DNA of 64,000 nucleotides from Prostheceraeus crozeri (taxonomy: Eukaryota > Platyhelminthes > Polycladida > Euryleptidae). The notes under the pieces are model-generated. The model did no database searches. It was given only the letters and a program-made list of their open reading frames with translations, and was not told where the DNA came from. Of this stretch, positions 49,441-58,201 are shown piece after piece (position 1 is the stretch's first letter; the number at the start of each line of letters is the position of its first letter). Both the position numbers and the translations under genes were made by a program. Where the stretch lies: contig CAJQUW010007878.1 in assembly GCA_907163375.1 (NCBI GenBank), positions 62,001 to 126,000 on the forward strand. Direction: 5' to 3'.

Positions 49441-49766
49441 ACTTTCGATGACTTCATGACTCTTATATAGAGTATACCGACATTCTTAGCAACTTGGTCT
49501 GAAGAATGCTCAACAACATTCGAGAGTTTCCGTGATATTGTTAAAGCTTGCTTTGGGAGAGACTTACGAAGCGACACAAGTCAGCACATTCAGATCTTCA
49601 GTGATGCATTTCACAGTTTGGAGAATTTAGACATCGCTCTAAAAATGCACGATGTTCTCCATGTACATTATGTCTGCGATTTTTGTAAATGCGACAATGC
49701 TGGCCTGTGTCGATGGCCAGAACAAGCTTCTGAAGCTGTCCATACAGACATTGAATTTTCATCCTA
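49441..49766 (+). pseudogene. Transposon-borne ORF fragment of unnamed family
   Basis: After one in-frame stop near 49470 the frame reads PTFLATWSEECSTTFESFRD, IVKACFGRDLRSDTSQHIQI, FSDAFHSLENLDIALKMHDV, LHVHYVCDF and, after a short C-rich insert, AGLCRWPEQASEAVHTDIEF. The combination F..FR.(I)V(K)ACFG..L...I..F..A...L...(I)..K(M/V)H...H.V...C...GLG.(W/Y)SEQA(S)E.VH.DF is one I recall from uncharacterised repeat-encoded proteins in cnidarian, insect and mollusc genomes. I cannot name the superfamily. The upstream part of such a protein, which would carry the rest of a catalytic domain, is not visible. Confidence 0.5.
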
Positions 49767-50577
49767 GAGCATAAAGTGCATTCGTTAATTACTGCATGCT
49801 ATGTGACCGACTATGCTAGTAAACACGTTAACATATACTCAACGATGCTAAAGGTGTTCTGTCATTGAGTTAATGGATAATAAAAATGTCGAAATTCGAG
49901 ATAAGTAGTTTCTCTAATTCATGATTTTGGAGAGATCATCATCCAGTGTTTTCAATACATGTAATAGCAGCTTCATTGTGAGATCTCTTCATATTTTATC
50001 AGGTGTCACACTGAACCTACTTATGTAAATATCGTGCTTTTATAAATAATGAAGGACAGATTTTCCAGACCATCACCAAGTTTTATCCAATTAAATTTAA
50101 TGATACAAATTAGAATGCAAGAAGTTGAGAAAATCAAGAGAATAATGTGATATAGACAAAAAGTTACATGAAATTTTAAAGCTATTGTCTAAGATTATAA
50201 ATCAAAATTGTAGGGAAGCCATCGATTGATTGATTACGGATTACATACCGATGCCTTCTCCGACATCAGTTTTTTTTATTCTCAATGTTTTTGTTTTTCA
50301 ATGTTCTCCATGTGGTTATCTTACAATAATACATGCATTTTTAGCTGGACTCTCAAAAGTTGAATCAGACCCACTGTAGATGTTGTAGAAAAAATATAGG
50401 ACGGCAAAATTCTCTGGATCTAAACTTAACTTTCAAAATTGTGGTTCATTCGTTTATCTGAATTTTTCCATTGATTTTAATAGCAGAAGACTTACAAAGA
50501 ATAACTGCTTCTTTCCTATATTATGCGTAATTGAGCTATGGTACAATGTGGAAAAAGGAAGACAACAGTGAAGATAT
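49767..50577. other. Unassigned AT-rich DNA
   Basis: No feature recognised between the ORF fragment and the first palindrome of the 50.5-59.4 kb cluster. Confidence 0.5.
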
Positions 50578-50651
50578 ATTACCTTCAAATGATAGCCTAA
50601 ATCGTCTGGAGCTACGCGCCGACGATTTAGGCTGATCATTTGAAAGGTAAT
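50578..50651. repeat. 74 nt palindrome (hairpin)
   Basis: Arms start ATTACCTTCAAATGAT and return as ATCATTTGAAAGGTAAT. Over 29 bp all positions pair, with two single-base bulges on one side, around a 14 nt loop containing CTACGCGCC. Such near-perfect arms imply either recent origin or selection on the fold. Confidence 0.92.
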
Positions 50652-51218
50652 TATGCATTGTTACTGAACGAAAAATCTATGACATCAAAAATCTAAGATT
50701 TTGATCTGTAAATGACAAAAATCTATGATGATTTTCTACATAACCATGGACTCCTAGATAGAGTCCATGACATAACCCATGCAGCTCAGAAAATTAAGCA
50801 TGTCAAGCTTGAGATATCTACTAATCATAATTGTGAACCATAGGAATCTCCTGAAAGCCATTTTCACTGGGAACGCGAAGATGGATGGTGAAGTGCTCCT
50901 ACCTCAATGTTATTACATAGCAAATTAGACGGCATTAATCATGCAAGTAAGACCGTCTAATTTGGAACTGGGGCTATATAAACGACTTTCATAGAAAAAT
51001 GACATGTGAAATATCGGCTGACAACCCTACTTACTCAGTAACAATGTATCTCGTAATGATGATTTCTCTATCTATGCACGTGAAAGACATTTTTGAAATC
51101 TCAATCAGCGTAGATCTACATGTGCATTCATAGCATTACTGCCCGCTTTTTTCCTACATTGATGCCCAGTTCATTTCAATTACGCACAATATTATGAACA
51201 TAGCTTTTTTCGGACAAC

Positions 51219-51266
51219 AATGTAAGACATTTTCAGGCGCTTACGCGCCCTCAAATGTCCTACATT
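51219..51266. repeat. 48 nt palindrome (hairpin)
   Basis: AATGTAAGACATTT pairs with AAATGTCCTACATT, closing through AGGCGC-TTAC-GCGCCC. The inner stem is pure G+C in AT-rich surroundings. Confidence 0.9.
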
Positions 51267-51333
51267 ATTACCCTCAAAAATCCATGTTAATGTTATATTG
51301 ACCGTAGAATTTGTAATGTTGACGTTTTACTAC

Positions 51334-51463
51334 TTTTTGCATACTATACCTTTTTGCATTCTATTTCTAGATAAGTGAATTCAATTTCTGCTGAGCAAGA
51401 TATCCATTCATTTATCATGTCCGATTTCTAGATACTCCTTCTCAATCTGTTATTCATAGAACA
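51334..51463 (-). repeat. Dispersed repeat, copy 1 (inverted relative to 58995-59343)
   Basis: On the minus strand this reads ATTGAGAAGGAGTATCTAGA, GGACATGATAAATGAATGGA, CAGAAATTGAATTCACTTAT, then TAGAAATAGAATGCAAAAAG. The same order appears on the + strand at 58995-59084 and 59315-59343 with about 90% identity. A shorter version forms the centre of the foldback at 52341-52820. Confidence 0.9.
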
Positions 51464-51865
51464 AAGATGCATTCATAGTACATTCAATATCGTTATTCTG
51501 AGATTCAAATTCTGGAAGATTGCGTGTGGAGCTTCTGGATATTGTCACCTTCATCTCACTCTTTCGTCTAACCGGCAGCGTGTCTGGCATTTTACTCACT
51601 CGTATGTCATATCAACAGGCAGAGTGGCGATACCTGTTATGACACCAGACTTAAAAAATGCATGAGGATAGCGCAAACTGCTCGAGATCGTCTGATAGCG
51701 GCTTGACAATCCGTGTCAGACTACTTGCAGTATGCAGATCAGTTAGACATTCACAGGCAAAATGCAAGAAGCATGATAGCCACTTTTTGAAAGACTGAAA
51801 GCGACCATCTGATAAGCACGTACTTATACAAAGGTGAGTGAATCGATGGTAGCCGCATTGGTGAG

Positions 51866-52084
51866 ATGAGTGGAAGAGTAGTTTATCATCACCTTGTTGG
51901 AGATCAAAGAGAAAGTGCAGCAGGAGTTTTCACTAAGCCCATCTATCTGCGTCCAAGCCATAACTCGAGGCTTGGAGGGGAAACTTGTTATCAAGAAGCA
52001 GTTAAGATCGGCACCTATCTAATGGAAAGAGCCGAACATCAAACAAGAAGGCAAGGCCTTTATACAATGGCTTGTATACAGTGA
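51866..52084 (+). other. Open frame in the unpaired part of the left arm, 72 codons
   Basis: The frame reads MSGRVVYHHLVGDQRESAAG, VFTKPIYLRPSHNSRLGGET and CYQEAVKIGTYLMERAEHQT. Its base composition is richer in G+C than the surroundings, as in coding DNA, and upstream the same frame continues with interruptions. No family recognised. It may be a remnant of the transposon protein from which the foldback arms derive. Confidence 0.3.
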
Positions 52085-52340
52085 CATGCAGACATTAATC
52101 TTCCAAGATGACTGGGCGAACACGTGGACATGTTCATTCAGCATGATTGAAGGCGGAATGATGACCAATAATTTCTGACTTTTTATCTCAAATCAGTGAA
52201 TTTCTCTTTGACAAGGCTTTATCGCAGCCTGAAGCGGATTTACACTATGACGCTATGTCGAGAGGGATCGTGCAAATCCTAGTATCCAAGGACAGCTAAG
52301 AGGCCATGAAATAGCAAAAACACTGGGAAAATCGGAAATC

Positions 52341-52820
52341 ATCCATTGAACTTTTCTTGTCTTTCAGATTTTCATCCCACTTATAGGGATGAATGTTGTC
52401 ATTCTCGAATAAAATGTCTTTGCGCAACATAGTCATCTTATATTAATCAGAAATAGGAAATAAGTATGACGAAAATGAATGCACTAAAATCTATGAAAGT
52501 TGCCATAACATAGGCATAGGTATATGGATAGGAAAAAGTCAGTAGAAATTGAATTCACTTATTCAAAAATAGAATACAAAAAGGTATATTATTGAATAAG
52601 TGAATTCAATTTCTTTTGACTTTTCCTATCCAAATTCCTATGTCTACGTTATGGCAAATTTCATAGATTTTAGTGCATTCATTTTCGTCTTGATAATTTC
52701 CAAATTCCGATTGAGAGAAAATATCTGTGTTGTGCAAATGCATTTTATTCGAACATGAGAACATTCATCACTAAAAGTTGGGTAAAAATCTAAGACAAGG
52801 AAAGTTCAGTGAAAAATGTC
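52341..52820. repeat. Central palindrome of the composite foldback, about 235 bp arms
   Basis: Arms run from CATTGAACTTTTCTTGTCTT outward to AGAAATTGAATTCACTTATT at the centre and back. Landmarks such as GAATGCACTAAAATCTATGA and GGATAGGAAAA occur on both sides with about 85% identity. The loop is only about 30 nt and contains the AATAGAATACAAAAAGGTAT core of the dispersed repeat. Confidence 0.92.
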
Positions 52821-53561
52821 AGATTCGACAAAACATCTGTTTGTGTAGCCAAGTACGTGTTGAAACCACTTCTGAACCTTTTGAGATGTTATAACGCTGA
52901 TGCTCTGTTGAATGAACGATTTCAAAATGTCCATTCTGTGTCAGTTGAATACTTTCCCAGTGTCTTTTGTAATTTGATGGTCACTTATCTGTCTTTGGAC
53001 ATCAGGATTTGTAAGATCCCTCTTGACGGCGGATTTTAGTGCAGAGTTTGCGTATTCTGTGACATTTAGGAACATTTAGGACTATATCGCGGAAAGCGTC
53101 GGATGCCTTGGATATCACATCGAAGATCGATATGCTAACTGCAAGTAGTCTGAGTCGGATTGCCAGGCTGTTATCAAACGGTCTCGATCAATTTGCGCTA
53201 TGCTCATATATTTTCTTCATCTTCTGTTATATGCATCTTCACTTTAAGTATTAAGATAAGACAAAATGCCACTTTCTACGTCAAGACATACTTCCGGTTA
53301 GACGAAAAAGTGAAATTTAAAGTGATGATATCCAGTAGTTGCACACGTAATCCGCCAGAATTTGAATTTCAGAATGACGATATCGAATGCACTATGATTT
53401 ATGAATACATCTTTATTTGTCCTCGGGAGCATAATGTAGATCTCCCATCACTTTATTTTACCTGTAAAGCAGATTATTGTCCGCGCGGGAAATAATATTT
53501 ACTCCAATGCATGGGAAGGAGCATAATCTATGAACATTATGGGCGAGTTGTGACAGGCTAA

Positions 53562-53735
53562 GTATGTATTATATCTGAGAATGGTGAATGGAGACAGGAG
53601 GCTTCAGCAGCCTTAACAATAATGTGCGACATAAAAGGTATTCGCATGAACACTGATAGGAATCAGGTTCGAAGAAAGAGCTTCCAGCAGCTTGGCGTTG
53701 CATTAGCCAAGGCCAATGCTCGACCTCTCCTCTGA
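53562..53735 (+). other. Coding-like open stretch, 57 codons
   Basis: The frame reads NGEWRQEASAALTIMCDIKG, IRMNTDRNQVRRKSFQQLGV and ALAKANARPLL before TGA, in locally GC-rich DNA. It has the feel of a protein fragment, but no family is recognised. It could be part of a mobile element next to the recombinase pair. Confidence 0.25.
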
Positions 53736-54424
53736 CGCTGTACGGAGGCAGCTTAGTTCTTGTTTTTTTGTAACTTTTTTATATGTTTCTATAGTGTATG
53801 TGTGCATCATATGTGATGTCATAATTGCAAAATGCCACTATGTACCTAATCATTCAATATAATAAGATTTGAGAATAGATATTTACAATATTGGTCTGGC
53901 TAAATTTCTTTTCAAATATTCTTGATAATCATAGACTATTTGTGGGAGAGAGGTTACCTGGGTGAGGATAATCCAAAAAAGTTAAATCGAACTGGATTTT
54001 TAGTGTTATCCTAATGTTTTTCTCTTAAGATATTATGATCATGTATTCGCCTCATGTGCTATGCCCCTAATGCAATTAGGCGGTCGATTATAATTGAGTA
54101 AAATACGCTTAGATATCCATATTCAACATGTATATTTTGAACTGCAATATCTTTCTCAGGTAATCTACTGCAGTAGATTACCTGGGAGTAGATTACCTGT
54201 AATGTGTTATAACACACTTTAACGATTGAAACAGTACTATGATTGAAAACTAAGTTCTGACTCACCGAAGCGAAAAGAATTAGCTCTTAAATGCTCCATG
54301 AGAGCTAGAAGATGTGCCAGATTCAAAAAATTGAAGACGGAATTGTCTTAGACTTCTAAACCACTAATACACTCTTACAGATAACTAATAAATTATTAAT
54401 AATTACGAGATGAGTCTGAGCTTA
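53736..54424. other. AT-rich DNA downstream of the minus-strand recombinase
   Basis: No gene. It holds the perfect palindromes at 54157-54216. Confidence 0.5.
54157..54216. repeat. Perfect 28 bp palindrome followed by a 14 bp palindrome
   Basis: 54157-54184 is a perfect dyad whose half is CAGGTAATCTACTG. Its right half is followed at once by a further copy of GTAGATTACCTG. At 54203-54216 lies a second perfect dyad, TGTGTTATAACACA. Both lie just past the 3' end of the minus-strand Crypton recombinase, where an element end or recombination site would be expected. Confidence 0.95.
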
Positions 54425-54458
54425 GTTTCCAACCCAATACAAATAATAGAGTAACACA

Positions 54459-55662
54459 TCATAAAGTGCAATTGTTAAAAGTACATCCATAAAAATTGAT
54501 AGACTTGTTTTCTCGTGTGTTTGTGTTGTTTGTAGATACAACATTGTTTGTTGTAGCTTCATATGATCCATACAGCACTTTCGACATATCTTTCTCGAAT
54601 ACCTCGGCATGAATGTAGGCACTATCTGCTTTTTCATTGATTCGACCTGTTTTGAGTGCTGCAACCTCCTTGGATATGCCGCCTTGTACAAGTCGAGTCT
54701 TAGCAGTGCGTCGTAAAGAAGTGTTCGTAAAGAATTCGCCGTCTTTTGCAATATTTTTCATCAACGTTTTAGTGGTATTTTCAATTTTATGAATCCCCAT
54801 TGGGCAGCGTTTGTACCAAACAGCTCCTTTTATTTGATGTTTCTGTAAGGGCGTCAGATAAAATGCTTTGCACGCACCATCTGGTCTATGTCGAATGTAC
54901 TCTTTATATAATTTGATCGCACATCGATCTGGGTTGTCCGTGTTCTGATAAACTCGAGTCTCTTTGGGGTCCATTCTGGCACATTTTAATCCATAACGCT
55001 TGTTTTTTTGACATTCTTTCAACGTATTTCAAATATTCTTTATCATCACTGTCTTTACAAAGAATTAATTGAGATTCGTCTCCAAATTCCATATCATGAT
55101 GTTCTTTAGCCGCTCTAAGGCTCAAATGAACTCCCAAATGATAAATAAGTGTGTGGATTAGCTGATCTGGATTTGAAATTCCAAAACTACCATTTTCCCA
55201 CAATTCGTTCTCTTGTTCTAGATCAATTGGCAATGCTCTTTTCTTTGGTTTTACGTTACCGCGTTGAGCTGATTTTTTCATCTGAGCATCAAGGGAATCA
55301 CGAGCACTTTTGAAATCAATGTCCGTAAAAATAGAAATTTTCCATTTCATTTCTTTATTGAAATATAGCTGTAGCATCGCACCAATGCCTTTCAACGATT
55401 CTGGAGGATACATATCTCCATCAACCTTTCTGACCTCAGCGAAGAAGTACTTCAAACAGTGATTGAGATCGTTTGGTGTAAATTCTTTCACATTTTTATA
55501 TACTTTCAAAACATTATCGTCAATTCTTATTTTCCAGTGGTCATGCCAGGTGACAAATAGCTTGAATGCCCATCTCATCTTATTCCAAGTACTTTTTGGT
55601 ATTCTATTATCGATATCAGAATTAACTTCTTCCTCTGACATGTTTACAAATCTCGACGTCAT
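54459..55662 (-). pseudogene. Crypton-type (DUF3504) tyrosine recombinase, copy A, one frameshift
   Basis: Proteins of this family integrate and excise Crypton transposons through a tyrosine-DNA intermediate; several were domesticated in animals (the ZMYM, QRICH1 and KCTD1 tails). From the ATG at 55662 (or at 55641, MSEEEVNSD) the frame contains KSTWNKMRWAFKLFVTWHDH, a core-binding part (LNHCLKYFFAEVRKVDGDMY), KPKKRALPIDLEQENELWEN and the box I arginine in SLRAAKEH. At an A7 run (55003-55009) the frame slips; the second frame continues DPKETRVYQNTDNPDRCAIK, the hallmark VWYKRCPMGIHKIEN, FTNTSLRRTAKTRLVQGGIS and DSAYIHAEV. In the family the box II motif is TNHSGRR and the next block (I)TGH: here they are TNTSLRR and KTGR, so both histidines are replaced while the arginines and tyrosine remain. 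About 400 codons in all, close to full length. Ends FYGCTFNNCTL. Likely inactive; sequencing error at the A-run is possible. Confidence 0.88.
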
Positions 55663-55790
55663 TCCTATGTCATTGATTAGTCAAAAGTGAAGAAAGGAAT
55701 GCTTGCTTAGATAATTAAGCTGTTTCAAAATTCATGAATTCAAATATGAAATATATCCATGGAGTCATGAGATATCATTCAGCGAACACA

Positions 55791-55943
55791 TAGTATTATT
55801 ACACTGACTTCTATGTATCACACAGCTCAAATCTACTCATATGATGCTATGGTATTCTCCTCGCCTTCGGCTCGGAGAATACCGTAGCATCATATTCGTA
55901 GATTCTGACCGTGTAATACATCGAAGTCAGTGTAATAATATTA
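55791..55943. repeat. Palindrome P1 between the two recombinases, about 70 bp arms
   Basis: The left arm (55791-55860) and right arm (55874-55943) match at about 60 of 70 positions (TATTATTACACTGACTTC..., ATGATGCTATGGTATTCTCC against its inverse GGAGAATACCGTAGCATCAT). The 13 nt loop contains GCCTTCGGC, itself able to pair. It lies about 130 bp upstream of the copy A start. Confidence 0.95.
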
Positions 55944-56136
55944 CTTCTGTATGTATATTGTTATTACAGTTATGTGTATTGAAGTATTTTACCGATAAAA
56001 TGTACTATATCTATAGTATAACGATTTTCATTATAGCTGATTTTATTTCTATGCTCACAGGGCAAATTAACAGGGATGGGGATATTACAGAAAATAATGA
56101 GATTTCTAAATAGCAAAAATACATTAGAAGATAAAA

Positions 56137-56310
56137 TGGCATAGTTTAAGTAATGGATAGAGGATGTCTGTACGATTCTCTGGGATATAGAGAGGGAAAT
56201 TAATTGATAAATCCCGAGGGCTTTAGCCCGAGGGATTCATCAAGTAATTTCACGAGCTATGTCCTAGAGAATCGTACAGTCATCCTCTATCCGTTATAAA
56301 GTATGCCAGA
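56137..56310. repeat. Palindrome P2 between the two recombinases, about 80 bp arms
   Basis: Arms 56137-56222 and 56225-56310 match closely (GGATAGAGGATG, TGTACGATTCTCT, CCCGAGGGCT against their inverses), with a TTA turn. The outer end of the right arm overlaps the left inverted repeat of Crypton copy B, sharing GGCATA(C/G)TTTA. P1 and P2 are different sequences. Confidence 0.95.
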
Positions 56311-57495
56311 TTATTACCCATGAAGTAGAACTCTAGATATCCGTGATAAAATCCCTCTTTACAAGAATTTGCCCTGTAATACTTTTGAATTTTAAATTCA
56401 TGCTTTACGATAAGGGACAATTCTATGATCCTTACCTCTTAAGTTGTGGTAAAATGAATTCGTTCCACAATGTTATCGATGATTTCAATTATGAATTGGA
56501 TGAATTACTAAGTGAAGATTTCAATATCGACTTCAGACACGGAGAGCCAATGACCAGTAATGAGATCCAGAATTCTATAACAAAGCAAATACCAGTGAAA
56601 ACAAGACTGAGCGCTAATTGGGCAAGGAACACCTTTAACTCTTGGACAAGCAACACTCAAGCTCTTGCTTCTTAAGCAACACTTGAAGTGATGACAAAAT
56701 GCACTTTGAATGATGCCTTACAGTTCTTCTTCTTCGAAGCCAGAAAGAGAAATGGCGACCGATATCCTAGTGACTCTTTGCGGTGTTTGTTTAGTGGTAT
56801 TTCTTACTACCTAAGCAACTTCTTGAACAAGTCATGGAATCTATGGAAAAGCACTGAATTTTCTGGCGCTCGCCGTGCCCTCGACTCCGCTATGAAGGAA
56901 ACATCTGAGCGAGGGGTCAACAAACACAGAAAGCGGGCTTCTGCAATCGATGCCGATCAAGAGGACAACTTGTGGAATCGCGGATATTTAGGCTGCAGGA
57001 ATCCAAAGACTTTAAACCGCACATTGCTATACCTGCTTTCAATAAATTGCGGATTAAGGGGTGGCAGAGAGCTGCGGTCACTGACAATTGGACCTAGAGG
57101 CTCATTAGCCCTGCGGTCAGTCGATGGGATAAGAATCCTTGAGTTCACGGAATCGTATTCCAAAACGTTTAAGAATGGGATGATGGATCATCATGTAGAG
57201 CCGAAGGTTGTCAAGATCTGGCCAGCTGAAAATCCCAATCGCTGTCCCGTGAAGCTTTTTGAAAAGCTGATTTCTCTACGCCCTTCTCCCTGTTCTACCA
57301 ACGCCCTTTTCCTTCAGTCAGTACCGAATTATTGCAGTTTCCAGTGGTACATGAACACTCACGTCGGGCATAATACACTTGACTCTACGAGGGGTGATTG
57401 ATAAGTTCGCGGCCTGACATAGAAAGCTTAAAGCCAGGACATCATGCACATGTGGATTGATACAATGGAATGTACTGACGGCGCATGACGAGTGA

Positions 57496-58201
57496 TCAGT
57501 CGATCTGGTGAGTCCGACCAGTCTCTAGGAAGTCCAACAACAAAACTCCCTTCGAATCCCAAAAAATGGAGGCCATGACCTTTCCCGCGGACCTGGTGAC
57601 CTTGGCTTTCCGCGGACCTGGTGACCTTGGCTTTCCGCGGAGTTGGTGATCCTGGGTGCTTCCATTGTTTCGATTGTTCTTTCGACTCGGGCTGATAGTG
57701 GTGAACCCAAGTCTCATCCATCGTAATGAACCGGTCCATGAAATTTTCAGTATCTCTTACGAACAGCGCCAGGTTGTCCCTTGAGATGAGAAAGCGGGAT
57801 CGTTTGTTCTCTGGTGTGAGCAGTCGTGGCACCCATCGAGCGGAAACTTTGTTCATGCCAAGTTCATGATGGATGATGTTATGGACACGCTCTTGTGAAA
57901 TCTTCAGTTCGAAGGCAATATTTCGATCGGTTATACGGCGATCATCAAGAATAATCTTTTGAACATGATCGATCACATCTTCTGTGCTCACTGTCACTGG
58001 TCTTTCACAACGGGGATCATCTTCCAAGCTCTCTCTTCCTTGCTTGAATTCTGAAGACCACTTCTTGACTGTGGTGTAGGACGGAGCTTTCTCACCAAGT
58101 TTTCCAACCATATCATCATGAATCTCCTTTGGTGTGAGTCCTTTCAAGCCGAGATAACGAATGACAGCTCGATTTGAAACGTGATCCATCTTACGCAACA
58201 C
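57496..58201 (-). pseudogene. mariner transposase, truncated
   Basis: From 58201 (or MDHVSN at 58189) the frame holds both N-terminal helix-turn-helix parts: RAVIRYLGLKGLTPKEIHDD, YTTVKKWSSEFKQGRESLED, DPRCERPVT and ITDRNIAFELKISQERVHNI. It continues LGMNKVSARWVPRLLTPENK with WVPR.L, as in SETMAR-like mariners, and the first catalytic aspartate in FITMDETWVHHYQPESK. A threefold 25 bp repeat then shifts the frame. Another frame shows MASIFWDSKGVLLLDFLETG, after which the sequence enters the long TIR, so the second and third catalytic aspartates (mariner DD34D) are missing. Not functional. Confidence 0.92.
57586..57660. repeat. 25 bp tandem repeat, three copies, in the mariner transposase
   Basis: CGCGGACCTGGTGACCTTGG plus CTTTC is present twice exactly (57586-57610, 57611-57635) and once diverged (57636-57660). 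As 25 is not a multiple of three, it changes the frame, and it encodes the odd AESQGHQVRG-like repeats. Confidence 0.95.

Larger units (their letters stand above)
51464..53415. mobile_element. Composite inverted duplication / foldback element, 1.95 kb
   Basis: Three blocks occur in mirror order. Block A: 51464-51760 against 53110-53415 (shared TATCG...TTCTGAGATTCAAATTCTGG, TTTCGTCTAACCGG, CAGACTACTTGCAGT). Block B: 52250-52340 against 52945-53035 (AGAGGGATC, CAAATCCT, ACACTGGGAAA). Block C: the inner palindrome 52341-52820. Left and right arms are interrupted at different places by unpaired sequence (about 51790-52250 on the left; about 52820-52945 and 53036-53110 on the right). Blocks A and B keep open frames in both copies (VTISRSSTRNLPEFESQNND against VMISSSCTRNPPEFEFQNDD; ERDRANPSIQGQLRGHEIAK against KRDLTNPDVQRQISDHQITK), so the arms probably derive from a coding transposon I cannot name. 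Confidence 0.85.
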
